From Desmodesmus armatus (lineage: Eukaryota; Chlorophyta; Chlorophyceae; Sphaeropleales; Scenedesmaceae): DNA of 64,000 nucleotides. The notes under the pieces are model-generated. The model was not told the DNA's origin. It saw nothing but the letters and a program-made list of their open reading frames with translations, and ran no database searches. This document shows, in pieces, positions 22,290 through 33,803 of this stretch. Both the position numbers and the translations under genes were made by a program. Position 1 is the stretch's first letter, and every line of letters begins with the position of its first letter. The stretch lies in NCBI GenBank assembly GCA_007449985.2, contig VIIQ02000266.1, positions 23,002 to 87,001 on the forward strand, read 5' to 3'.

Positions 22290-23917
22290 GGCAGGGTCAC
22301 GTTGCAGTCGATGAATGAACAATCAGCATTGCTCAATTTGATTCGAAGGTTGACAAGCAGTGACGATGTATGCCAATGTAGTTCTTGGCGCCGCCCAGGG
22401 GCCCATCTTGACTGTGGCCATCAAATGTGACCATGCATGGAATTGCCGCTTCAAGCAAGTTGTAGTATGAGTCTTCAGTATGCAGTTACAATGCTGCATC
22501 AATTGTGCCTCACGTATGAAAGTCAGATGGAACCCAACATCGGGTTCAACACCCACCCCAACCGGACTCACTCCCGACAGCCCGAAAGCCTCAAAATCCA
22601 TCAAACCCGCACCCCACAACTTTCCCCGCCTCCCCGCATCCATCCTCCGGGCAGCCCGCTTAATGTCACTCAAACATCTACGTGACAACAGCCAACCCTA
22701 TCTGTCATCCTGATCGGCTGGCTCACATCCTTCCTGTGGCATGTTCCGGGTTTAGGGAAGAAAGAAAGCGGGGGCACAAATCCATCACAATGGCACAGGA
22801 ACTCCGAGCCTATAGGCTATAGACACACTCAGTTGCAAGTCCCTACCAAGCAGGGCAGCTTTGAAAACCCTCAATATCCTAGCGCGTCTGCGCGTGGAAA
22901 CCAGTGCTGCCACAGGAACTTGCCAAGTTTACTCAACATGATGTACTGAGTGTCGCACGTGTTGGGCGCTAAAGAGACATGAGCGCTATGCAGCAGATCC
23001 CTGCAACAATCTGACACATGATGCGAATCAATCATGCCTCGATACGCCACCACCCAACAATGATGACTCACGGCACAACCAAACAGCTCCTAAGCTCGTC
23101 TAGCTTCAGCTGCCAGCTGCACATGCATATGCATCACTCAACACTTCTTTTCATTGACAGACACGGCAGCTTCAGCCTCTGCAATCTTACTACAACCATA
23201 CAGCTGTGGCCTTGCATCTGAAAACTCGGAATGCACACAGTCACCTAGCACACCAATCAAACCCCAAGCATCCCCATACACAGCGGCTGCTGCCGCAGCA
23301 TAATGTCGGACATTATCAAGCTCGACAATGCGTATGTCATCAGAGGTGTTGGGCGAGGCGCCGCACGGTGTCGCAACACACCACTTGCAGATGCATCAGC
23401 GGTGCCGTCGCCAGTGGCCGGTGTCGCATCATTTGGGTTGTAGCAAAGAACGATGATCCGAGGTGGTAGACCACAGCGAGGTGCATAGAGCGACCCTTAC
23501 GAGTTCAAAAGCAGCTGTGACGTCCAAGCACAAACCCACGCACAACGCGCCGAGTGCTGTACATCTCTACATTGAAGGTTTCATAAACTCAGAACAGCAT
23601 GAATTGGCGTGAATTGAGGGTCGCGTCATGGTTTCGTGGCATCTGCGAGAAATTGCGGTTCGATCCCCACGAGGGAACGTGCCCAACCAACCACATAAAT
23701 CAGCTCGATTGGGCATTCGAAGGCTCAGAACGTTTGTTTGCACAATCTATTTGTCATATAGTGTGTTCGGTGGTGGATTGAGGGTGCAAGTCCGTGATCA
23801 CGCCTCTCCTACCGAATGGAGCGCAGGTAGGCCCCGCTGACCCTGAGGCGCCGCTAACCCTTCCAAACTGCCAACATATCAGTAATATGTAGATAAACTA
23901 AGTAATCAAACTTGTGC
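22260..23917. other. Intergenic region without a supported gene
   Basis: This holds a CAG tract (22260-22285) just after the glycosyltransferase stop. The rest is unique-looking sequence with short open frames that lack splice support. The 3' UTR of the upstream gene and the promoter of the WSC/GH16 gene should lie here. No transposon was recognised. Confidence 0.4.
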
Positions 23918-25958
23918 ATGCAGGCTCCACCTCGCTTGGGGGTCGTTGGGGCGCTGCTGCTGCTTGCCACCCGTGCGAGCGCTGCTCCTGCACCTTACGG
24001 GGCCTACCTCGGATGCTACAGCCTCAACAGACTGGGACTGTCATCAAACGAACGGACGGTAAGGATCGAGGCACGAGGCAGTCGTAGCTGTGAGCAACTG
24101 TGCAGTGTAGTCCATGCATGTCTGCACCACTCTGGGCAGCCCGTTTGGCTGCAAACAGCCTACAAAGGCGCTACAAAGCCTCTGGAGGCGCTACAAAGAG
24201 CTACATAAGAGCTACATAACCTGGGAACTGCAACACGTGCACCTGAGTCTGTTGTGGAGAGGGGGGCCGGGGACCGGAACCCACTCGCTGGTCACACATG
24301 CATGGTAGAAGCTACTGCGCATGCCTGAATACGTAGCGGGCCTGAGGTATGATCTCACCAATGCACCACGCCTGACACCCCAACCCCCAGCCTGAGAAGG
24401 TGCCCAGCACCTAAACCATGGGTTCGCATGGGAGTTGAACCCACTGTATGTCCATCTGTCCATCTGTCTTTTTGGCTATGGTCAGGTGCGCTCATTTGGT
24501 GTGAGTAACTACAGGCGCTGCCCCTCTATCTGCGAAACTGCTGGGGCTACCTTGGTCATGGTGGCCACCAGCAGGAGGAATACGAGTGCAGGTGAACAGG
24601 GCGCTTTATGCCATTTAGAAAGTGCAAGGGGGGGGGGGGGGTGAGCTTCTGCCACAGAGCACGATGCGCTGCCATGCCCGGCGCATCGAATACTGTAAGT
24701 GGTAGCTACTAGCTAATATGATATCATAACATTGAGGAAGGCATGAAACTGTCGCTGAGCTGCAGCTTGGTTCAATGTCTCTGCGCTGTGCGCATCCCCA
24801 GAGGGCCGGGCCACACTGGGTCACCCAGGCCGTGCCGTCACGGCGAGCCTCGTCGCGTGTCCCACAGTCACTGTGGGCAGTAGTACTGCCCAGATCATCT
24901 GGGGATCATGTATTGAATGCCGTATGCAGCGGCTGCTGCAAGCATGTCCATAGAGTCCGCCTTACTGGCAGGTTGTGCCACACAGTTCAACCAGTGTGGT
25001 GTCAGAAACCATACTTTGAAGCAACGCTCTGGGTACAGACTCACATGTTGTTGATTCTGAGACCGCTGCGTATGTTGTGTCCTGGCAGGTGTGGCTTCTC
25101 AGTTCCTCCTAACTCCGCTCTGACAGACAGGAGCAACTGCTTCCCTGGGGGTTGGGGCGTTGCCGTCTTCTACAGACACGCAGGTGGGGTTTAGGGTTTA
25201 GGGTTCTGTCAAACATGGTGCTTGTGCACTGTGTCAGCCTTGACTGCATGACAGCTGAGTGTTCACGTGTTGGCTGGGTGCCGTTTCAAGGTTCTGCCCA
25301 TTGCATGAGGCAGAACGGGGGGGGGATATCTGCTGCTAGCGCTCATGTCTCTTTAGCACCCAACACGTGCGACAGTTCGACCCTGTTTGTGGCAGGGGCG
25401 TGAATTGTGCAAAGCAGGGTGGTTCTAGCAGTCTCCCAAGGCCCCTTTGATAGTTGGTACTACCATCCAGCACAAGCTCTGTGCTGACAGTTGGTGAGCC
25501 CTCAATACAAGAGGGCACTCAGGATTAATATTTATTTTATTTTTTATATTTATTTTTTATATTTATTTTTATATTTAAATATAATGATAAATCCCTCAAT
25601 ACAAGAGGGCACTCAGTCACCTGGGGTACATCCTTGCATGCGCAGACACACTTATAGACCCAGGTGAAGGTCAGGGTTTGTGAGGTGTTTGTAGTCGTAA
25701 AAAATCTCATGCAGTGCAGCAGGTTAAGGCTACAATGTAACTTACAGTATAGCCTTAACCTGCTATCTTTGTAACCGGGTTACAAAGATTAGCAGGGCGA
25801 GCAGCTCTGAACCATAAGCTGCTACCACACGATGCCGACTTCTTCAGCTGCCGCCGCTGCTGCTGTGTTGTGCTGTGCCGCGTGCATGTTTTGCGGTACG
25901 CAGCTGCCACTACACAGCAGTGCCGAGTGTTCCAGCCGTCCGCTGACGCTATTGCTGC

Positions 25959-25994
<36 letters not shown>

Positions 25995-28540
25995 CGTGTC
26001 ATCCCGTGCCGCTTGCACGCTGTATTGCAGCTGCCACTACCCAGCAGTGCCGAGTGTTCCAGCCGTCTCCCGACAGAAGCAGCTGGAGGACCGCCTACAA
26101 TGACTACAACGGGATCTTCTCCAACAACGAAATCAAGCTCAGGATGAACGGTGAGCACTTTGCACTCTGGATGCAATCTTTGGCAACAATGTTAACGAGA
26201 TCAGGCCCACATTCTAACGAGATCAGGCTCACAATGAACGGCGAGCGCTTTCTGACATGTACAGCGTCATCATCACTGTTGTCGCAACAATGATCCTACT
26301 AGTAGTGGCACTATTACGGTTTACTCAATGATCCTACTAGTAGTGGCCACCGTGGTAGTACTAGTACGTACGTACCGCAGTCACCGTGACTCACTTCATG
26401 ATAACTACTACAACAGAATAAGTTCAGGGTCACCCACGGCGTGTCACTGAGCGGCCTTTCATGAGCCAACCGACATCAAGCCAAAAAGCTCATAGGGTGT
26501 CGGACACTATTACTTGTAGAATAAATAGATTGTTACAGAACAGGACTCCTTAATTCCCAAGCCTAGTCGACTAAAACGAGTGTGCGTGTGCAGTACGTGC
26601 AAGCTATGATGATGGCACACATGTGGAGCATCCCACCTGCATCCCCTTCAATTTGTTGCCATCTGAATGTTCACAATTGACTGCAGCTGGCCTGAACTCT
26701 GAATTCCCAACTCTGATTCTGTGTGCGTGGTGTGGTGCGTGCAGGCGGTGATGGTGGTACGCGTGTGGAGTCAACCTATGGCCGCCAGACGTACGGGCAG
26801 TTTCAAGTCAGGGGCCGCATCCCATGCGGCTCAGGTGTCATCGGCGCATTCTACGTGAGCAGGCTGCTGTTTGATAAATTCTTATATAATATAAATATAA
26901 ATATACTTCTTATATCGGATAATCTGATTTGCTCCTTGCCAGACAGCTGTTAGCGCCTGGCAATCTGGGTCGCCCAGTGGCGCCTTTGTGCAAATGTAAG
27001 AAGCATGAAACCCCAAACACTGCACCGTGCACTGACTTGTTGCCTACCAAGCTGGCTTGTGCACTGAATGCCAGCACACGCATGCACTTATGGTGTACAA
27101 GCAGCTGCATCCCGTGCAGTAATCATGGGTGCATTCTACGTGAGCACTGCCGGAAAGGGTGGTATAATCGGGTGTCTGCTGAATCAAATTTAAAAGCTGC
27201 GGGTCCAGCCGATTGACACACAACACGAAACGAAGCATGCCTGGGGCAGTGTGCCTGCACAAGCCATGGTATGGCATGCATTTGCTGATGACTCATGAGC
27301 TTAGGCCGCCGTACAGGCAGTACCAAAGCCTGCTGATCGTCAGGTTGCTGTGCTCCTGAACCCTAGGGTTTAGGAGATCCTAAACCCCAAACCCTAAACC
27401 CTGAACCCCTGGTTCAGGCCAGGCAGGAGCCACCCCTTTTCTGGCAGCTTGAATCAGGCGTTTGGTGGCCTCACTTTGACTGTTTGGGCGGCCGGACAGA
27501 AGCTGCGCGTGTGCACAGGCAGATACCACCACCGTGACTTGCTGGGGACGCTGACGATGCGGCATGTTGTTGTTGTGCTTGTGCCTGCAGCTCCGGTCAA
27601 ATGAGATCTACCCCAATCAAGGCAGCTGGGACGAAATCGACTTTGAGTATGTCTCGCAGAATAACCTGCCTTGCAGCATCTGGCTCAACGCATTTCAAGG
27701 GTGAGTGCCAGGGTTTGGGGGTCAAGGGAAAGGGGGGTGACTCATGCTTCAGGGGTGGAGTTTTACTAGGGTTCCGGGTGTAAGTTGGGGTTTAGGACCT
27801 ACCCTGAACGACAATTACCCCAACTTTTGACAGCTTTGACGAGATTGACTTTGAGTACGTCACACAATCAACAGCATGCTAACCGCCCATTGCACGCCTT
27901 CCCTCGCATGCAACATCCCGGCGATCCGCAGTGGATATTCCAGCGGTCACAGGCAGTTTGGGCGGTCCGAGTACAGGAGAGTCCTCGGCTGGCCAACAAG
28001 CAAGTCGACAGCAACCGACTTTGCCACGTACACTATCGATTGGCAGCCCAACCACGTGGCGTGGTATGTGGACGGCAGGCTGCTGCAGCGCTACACGCAG
28101 AATGAAAGAAGGGGCAACGGCAAACGCTTCCGGGTAAGGCTGCACCGTCGATCACGAGCGGATTTTGCTCGTGATCTTGCAAACAGTGGTGGACAGCCAA
28201 CAGATTGGTTTCGATAATCCATTGTATTCAATGAAACGACTACTGTGGACACTCCACCTGTCCGCATGCACTGCCCCGACCGCCTGCTTGTTGGCGCGTA
28301 ATGTATGCTGCACCTTGAAGCTTCGCTCTCACTAACCCGCGCACGCAGGTGCCCAACCAGCCCATGCGCCCGACCTTCTCCCTTTGGACCGACACCCGCG
28401 GCAACCAAAACCCCTTTGGCGGCCGTCTGGACCCTTCCCGCGGCCCTTGGGAGGCAACGTGGAATAACATGCGCCAGGTGGTGTGCGACAGGCCCGCACC
28501 TGCCACTACCCCTCTTGGACCGCGCTGGATGTACGCTTGA
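23918..28540 (+). CDS. Secreted WSC-domain GH16 glucanase / XTH-like transglycosylase
   Basis: The enzyme probably cleaves or transfers beta-glucan chains in the wall. Exon 1 (23918-24058) encodes MQAPPRLGVVGALLLLATRA, a signal peptide, then YLGCYS, the start of a WSC carbohydrate-binding domain. Cys-rich exons at 24486-24591 and about 25090-25183 continue it (FGVSNYRRCPSICETAGATL; CFPGGWGVAVFY), but exons between are unresolved. The GH16 exons 26031-26150, 26745-26854, 27591-27700, 27944-28133 and 28349-28540 join in phase. DEIDFEYV carries the EIDFE catalytic motif (nucleophile and acid/base Glu); YTIDWQPNHVAWYVDGRLLQ and PMRPTFSLWT, then the PFGG and WEATW region, resemble XTH proteins. 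The stop is the TGA at 28538. ATG 23918 was chosen because it begins the signal peptide. Several exons have partial tandem copies, including the catalytic one. Confidence 0.82.
25185..25206 (+). repeat. Interstitial telomere-like repeat
   Basis: About two and a half TTTAGGG units lie directly after the donor of a WSC exon. Confidence 0.7.
25499..25616. repeat. AT-rich island bounded by a 24-bp direct repeat
   Basis: Perfect 24-bp copies at 25499-25522 and 25593-25616 begin CCCTCAATACAAGAGGG. Between them lie about 70 bp of almost pure A/T (ATTT and TATTT units), unique in this GC-rich window. It could be an insertion with a long target duplication, or slippage. Confidence 0.85.
25718..25789. 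repeat. Two adjacent palindromes
   Basis: Arms 25718-25732 (AGCAGGTTAAGGCTA) and 25750-25764 are perfectly complementary over 15 bp with a 17-nt loop. Immediately next, 25765-25776 and 25778-25789 form a 12-bp perfect palindrome around one G. The result is a cruciform-prone tandem hairpin inside an intron. Confidence 0.85.
25903..26240 (+). repeat. Copies of the first GH16 exon edges
   Basis: The exon start (CTGCCACTAC...CAGTGCCGAGTGTTCCAGCC) occurs near 25904 and in the complete exon at 26031. The exon end (GAAATCAAGCTCAGGATGAA plus donor) recurs in fragments near 26197 and at 26217-26243. A CTG tract lies between the two starts. Confidence 0.8.
26288..26347. repeat. Perfect 22-bp direct repeat
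   Basis: CAATGATCCTACTAGTAGTG plus GC occurs at 26288-26309 and 26326-26347, followed by CTAGTACGTACGTAC alternating sequence. Confidence 0.85.
27115..27144 (+). repeat. Copy of the GAFY exon end and donor
   Basis: GGTGCATTCTACGTGAGCA repeats the 3' edge and donor of the exon ending at 26854 (GGCGCATTCTACGTGAGCA). Confidence 0.75.
27354..27415. repeat. Head-to-head telomere-like repeats
   Basis: A perfect inverted repeat, GGGTTTAGGA (27366-27375) and TCCTAAACCC (27378-27387), is followed by CCCTAAA units. Related motifs occur at 20770-20800, 27778-27795 and 63661-63690, all inside introns or gene flanks. Confidence 0.8.
27831..27881 (+). repeat. Second copy of the catalytic GH16 exon edge
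   Basis: CTTTGACGAGATTGACTTTG encodes FDEIDFEYVTQ, repeating the catalytic segment of exon 27591-27700 (WDEIDFEYVSQ). It is followed within a few codons by TAA and has no obvious donor, so it looks unused. Confidence 0.8.
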
Positions 28541-29064
28541 GCCTTCGCATCAGGCTCCACTATTTTCCTCCAGGTTGTTTATATTATTTGACTGTTTCCT
28601 GTGTTTGCTGCACGCACTCAGTGCTGCATCGTTGCACTGATGCACTATTTGCCATTGGCTGGTTCAGCTTGCATGCGGACGACCTGTGGTTGTACTGCCT
28701 GGTTATTGCCCCTTGGGGAGAAGGGGTCCTTAGTACATGTGACACAAGATGTACCAAGGGCCGGGTGGTGCCACCAGTGGGGAGGGTCAAAGCCAAGAGG
28801 GATGCCGGGCAAGTGATGGTGTTGTTGGCACATGGGTGCTACAGGCAGCTTGGGGGATAACATTGCAGGATGCACGGCATACCGTATGTGGCATGCATGT
28901 GCGCTGTTTGTTTGCACACATTGGCTGGATCATCTTGCTGTCGGCATGGTGCCACATGCAACAAGCCTATTTGAGGGATGTCCCCAAAGGGATGTAAGCC
29001 ATATGCATGCCATGCGCGTTGCTGATTTTCTTAGGTCTGCCGGAATGTCACGAGTGCCGATGTA

Positions 29065-29120
29065 GTAGCCCTCGAGCATGCATGTGGTGAGCCGTCCTCA
29101 ACGGACGCGAGGCCAATGGG
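29065..29120. repeat. Dispersed repeat copy shared with 18316-18375
   Basis: This is the second copy of the GCATGCATGTG(A/G)TGAGCCGT element. The sequence after it diverges from the first copy, so the shared block may be the end of a larger unit. Confidence 0.6.
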
Positions 29121-30036
29121 AAAATCCCAGTGTCTCATGCCATACGGCGCTACCAGCCCCTATCTATTGGATACAAGGGGCCCCCAGTGTATCTGTACTT
29201 GTCTCTTCTTCTAGTTTTTGAGGAGCCAACCTGGTGACAGCAATGTCACTTAGCAGGTCATGAGCTGATCAGCAGCAGGGACACATGCTGCCTGGCTGCC
29301 CCTGCTGTTGACGGTCACAGTCCTGAGGACTGTGGGGCCGCCCTTGAAGTGACTTGCGGTGTATGGAGATTGATTATGCTCGTGTTTTTGACGGCAGGAC
29401 TTGTTGTTGATGGCAGGACTGGTGTGTGGTTGATGTTGGGAGTGTTGTTGCTTGCATGCATGTTGAGCAAGGCCCCACGGTATGGTGTGAGACCTGGAGT
29501 GATGGGGGCTGGCCAGGCACCCTGCTGAAATTTTCCAGAGGGCTTGGTCTATTCTTATCAACACACATGTTGAAAAATTCTTTGCAACATGTCTGTTGAT
29601 ATGGGTGTGATGCCAAGTGTGCACTCTTTGGCTGCAATAATGCTGGGCGAGGTGTTGTTATGCACACCGGTCGACTTTGACCAGTAAGTGTATTGCTTCA
29701 GACTGAGTTGCAGTGTGGAATTCCATAGGTTTTGGTTGTCTGTTGTATGAATAGTAGCCCCATGTGAGTTGACGGGTGAAAGTGAGCGTGGCTGTGTACC
29801 TGTGCTAGATACGTTCTTTGGCTTCAAGGAGAATGTCACATCTGAGATGTTGGCTCCCTACGGGGTGTTCAGGCTCAGCCTGAACCATGTAAAGTAACAG
29901 TCACAGTAATTACTGTAATTAAATTTCTTGGCAAGAAAACCCAGGACCTTTTCGCGGCTTCAATGAGACTGTTGTTACGACAAGACCCAGAAATTAGTCC
30001 TATGAAGCTGAGTCAGCTCCTCCCCAGCTCCCTGAG

Positions 30037-30740
30037 TGTTGGCTGTTGTGATAAGATCGCAGAGGCTGAAGCTGCCGTGTCTGTCAACGAAAAGAAATGG
30101 TTAGTGATGCATATGCATGTGCAGCTGAAGCTAGACGAACTTCGGGGCCCCCCAACCCTTGCCTCCCCCCACCCCACTCCAGTGTCGGCTGTTGCGATGC
30201 TAGGGATGGGATTGTGTTGTCTGCCACTGATGAGAGAAGGGGGCTGATTGCATCCAGAAGAATTTCAGGCAGGTGTGTCTCTGTCACAGTCCAAAGCAAG
30301 GCCCATGCTACTCTCACTGGCTGCTGACAAGGTCCCAACCTCGGCACAAGCCAGCGAGCCATTGGCTTATGAAGGTGCCACTAGGGCCTATTATCTGACC
30401 CGGTCTCTACTTACCACAGCCTCTCTGTGTGTTGTAATAAGATCGCAGAGGCTGAAGCTGCCGTGTCTGTCAACGAAAAGAAGAGGTTAGTGATGCATAT
30501 GCATGTGCAGCTGAAGCTAGACAAACTTCGGGGCCCCCCAACCCTTGCCTCCCCCCACCCCACTCCAGTGTCGGCTGTTGCGATGCTAGGGATGGGATTG
30601 TGTTGTCTGCCACTGATGAGAGAAGGGGGCTGATTGCATCCAGAAGAATTTCAGGCAGGTGTGTCTCTGTAACGGTCCGAAGCAAGGCCCAGTGCACTCT
30701 CACTGGCTGCTGACAAGGTCCCAACCTCGGCACTAGCCAG
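30037..30740. repeat. Near-identical tandem duplication, offset about 385 bp
   Basis: Units of about 300 bp begin near 30050 and 30435. Both contain GATCGCAGAGGCTGAAGCTG, a GATGCATATGCATGTGCAGC palindromic block and a C-rich stretch, with few mismatches. The plus strand encodes KIAEAEAAVSVNEKK followed by a possible splice border, so a small exon is possible but unproven. Confidence 0.8.
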
Positions 30741-32962
30741 CGAGCCAATGGCTCATGAGGGTGCCACTAGGGCATGTTGGACTTCGCCTCTACTTACCAC
30801 AGTCTCTCTGTGTGGTGCGCTAGGGGGCTGACGGCTGCCATGTAGTGCCTAGCTGTTTGTAAGGGAGCATATTCATCACTGATTGGCTTGGGTTGTGGTA
30901 TGCTGGCTGCAGCCACCAACCATGTTGCGCATACGTCCATCACAAGAGCCGAATTACACGAGCCGACACACACAGACAATACAGCAAAGCCAGGAGTTGA
31001 GAACACAAGTCCATTTCTAGCCAACGAGAGCCCGAGGCTCATGGGTCAATCTGATAGCACCCACTTCCCTCCCCCCCCCCCCCCCCCACACACACACACT
31101 TCGGAGTTCGGAGATCCTTGGATGGTGAGATGGTCGATGCATTGGCTGGATGCACTCCCTGTGTCTACACACACAGCACACCACAGACCCGTACGAGGGC
31201 AACACACATACCATTGATCAAAGTCAAGCCAGCGGGGGGCGAGGGGCATAAGGAGGGGCGAGAACAACATCGACAGTGGATCCACAAACCTGGCGCCACA
31301 GCACAGCACAGCAGACTCTGACAAAGATGGATCCCTGCACCCGATCCCATGCACAACTGGGAGGTGACGGGTAAACGGCATGCCCCCCCCCTGGCTCCCA
31401 AGCCACCATTCCAATCCCGACCCCAGCTGCAACACTTCGATATACATGCATGGAAAACAGTGGAAAAGCAAACAAACTCAAAGGCCAGATCCACTTCACA
31501 GCAGCAGCCGTACACAAGTTGCAACACCCAGCCAAACACTTCAGCAACACCACTGCGGCAGGTGTGGTGCGAGACATACGCATGCATTCACACATACAGG
31601 TTGACAGCCGGTCGCATTGGCAGCAGCAGACTAGGTTCCTCTGTTGGGCAAACAATCGGCTCGTGATACAAGGATTCACACACCAAGACAGAAGCTGCAG
31701 AAAAATCAAATCATACACTCGTGTGATGACTAACGGCGCAGTGACCAATGCTTTGTCTGCATCAGTCCATGCGTTGACCGATGCGTTGACTGCATCAGCC
31801 CGTCCATACGTTGACTGAGCCGCGAGGCTTGTGGGCTCCAAATGTGACCTCCAGTAAAGGTATCCTGTTGGCAAGGCAAGACAGCAGCAGCCAGCCAGCA
31901 GCGCGCTTGCCACACGTACATTCTCCAACGCTCAACACACAGCTCAACACAACCCGCATGCATGCACGGAAGTTTGCTGTGCATCAGCCAGCACCCTACG
32001 TGCTTCCTGCCTTGTGCCACAGAACACCGTGATCTGTGGACAACTCACGACATGCCACAAAGCTGCTGCCAGGCAAAACAAGCTCGCTGTAAAAGCATCC
32101 CACCACCCCATCAGCTTGCATGCCAAACCATACCAGGTGCCTGCTGAAAAAACCAACAGCCACTGCCATACCCCCCAGAAAGCCATGCTCTGTGCACAAC
32201 ACACGACCTCAACCCTCCCAACAAGCCTGCGGGAAAACCAATACACCCCAAAGCTGTCTCCACGTCACAACGTGCAACACTAGTGTCAGGTTTGACACAG
32301 GACCTGGGCATGCTGCAGATAGAAGCAGCTATAGCAGCACCCAAGGCAGAAAAAAGCACTTGCCACCAAAATCCACCCGCTGCATCTCGATCCGCCATAA
32401 GATCCGCCCGCTGCATCCCTGCATACAAGTGAAAAGAGCCACACTTTATGTGTGGTAACATGGTATTGTACAGGACATAAAGGGCATACCGACATACCCG
32501 TGCAGTGCACTGCACTGCTCGCGCCTGCATACAACCCGGGACGAACAAGCAACACTCCCTCATCTGCATGCCGACTCATAAGCAACAAACACCCTGGGCT
32601 TGACCCACCCAACACTTCCTTCACAAAAGAACACACAACACCTGGCCCAAAAAGAGCACCCCACCGATCAGCTGAGGCGCACATTGAGTGGTATGCACGT
32701 CATCATTATCATCATCAACATACACGTGTTTTGGGCCAGGTTCGTCGCACATGCAGCAGCCTATCGAACTTGTGCAAGACAAGCAAGACACCACCAGGCA
32801 ACCAGTGACCTAGGACACTAGAGAGAGAGAGCCCGGGACAGAAACACGCATGCCAGCCGATGACACGTCAAAGCCCCCCCCCCCCCCACCCCCTCCCAAC
32901 AGCAACCCCCTTCACCCCTGTGCACATACAAACAAGCACTAACCCACTGCCACGCTGTGTGT

Positions 32963-33004
32963 ACGATGCATCATGTACGATGCATCATGTACGATGCATC
33001 ATGT
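32963..33004. repeat. 14-bp tandem repeat
   Basis: About three copies of ACGATGCATCATGT; each contains the palindrome ATGCAT. Confidence 0.85.
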
Positions 33005-33128
33005 AGTACATGCCAGCAACAAACAAGACTGCAGCAGTCAAGAGCACCCCCGCAGCAGCACAGACTGGATGGTGCAAGGTGAACAGCGCTCCCCTCTGAG
33101 ACACCAGCGTTCTACAACAGAACGAGGT

Positions 33129-33168
33129 CATCAGCCAGGTACACAGATTATCAGCCAGGTACACAGAT
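33129..33168. repeat. 20-bp tandem doublet
   Basis: ATCAGCCAGGTACACAGAT(T/A) occurs twice head to tail. Confidence 0.85.
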
Positions 33169-33803
33169 AAAAGCTGCTTGTGACCCACTCACACAAAGTG
33201 ATGTGTACGTAGACTAATGATGCCCTCACCACACACACGTGTGTGCACTCAGATACTACTTAGCGACTGCAGCACGCCAGGAATTCACACTGAAAGTGAC
33301 AGTGCATCCGGGATGTTCACCCAGGAAGTTCACAGTGCACAGCGCAGAAGCTCCTCGAACAACAACAAGTGAAGAGCCAACAAGCACTGCAACACAGACC
33401 GTCCTGCGCAACAGATACCACTGGCAGCTGCAAAAGTAGCGACAGCATCATAACTCAAGTTGTCACCTCCCAGCAGCCTTGCTTTAGCTGATACTACGCC
33501 CCCCCCCCCCCCCCCCCCCCCCGGGTCCTGCCACTTCAGACACCCTGCCATAAGGCAAGCCACGTACACACAAGGTCCCCCCCCCCAGCGCCCCCATCCA
33601 CCGTCAAGCAGCGACCAGCAGCTGCTGACTGCCACCCCTGCACTGCTGCTGGCTGCTGCTTCGCTGCTGCTGCTGCTACTGCTGCTGCTGCCTTTGCACC
33701 AGCACCAATGCTTGTGCCGCCACTGTTATCTTATCTTCAGCAGCAGCAGCAGCAGCAGTGGCTCGAGCAGCAGCAACAGCCGCCGCCGCACCAGCAGCAG
33801 TGC

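Larger units (their letters stand above)
28541..33803. other. 5.3-kb region without a convincing gene
   Basis: TGTAA at 28993-28997 could end the GH16 transcript. The rest should include the P450 3' UTR (from 33803 downwards). Long open frames exist on the minus strand (for example 31224-31928, and overlapping frames to 32684), but they are Cys/Ser-biased, lack splice partners and match nothing I know. Local repeats include a 385-bp tandem duplication, a 14-bp triplet at 32963-33004 and a doublet at 33129-33168. Confidence 0.4.

Noticed and set aside
25185..27415. A true chromosome end
   Set aside because: Only short interstitial telomere-like units are present, within a gene, with unique sequence on both sides.
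31224..32684. Long minus-strand open frames between the GH16 and P450 genes
   Set aside because: They overlap each other in several frames, are Cys/Ser-biased, lack splice partners and show no known motif.
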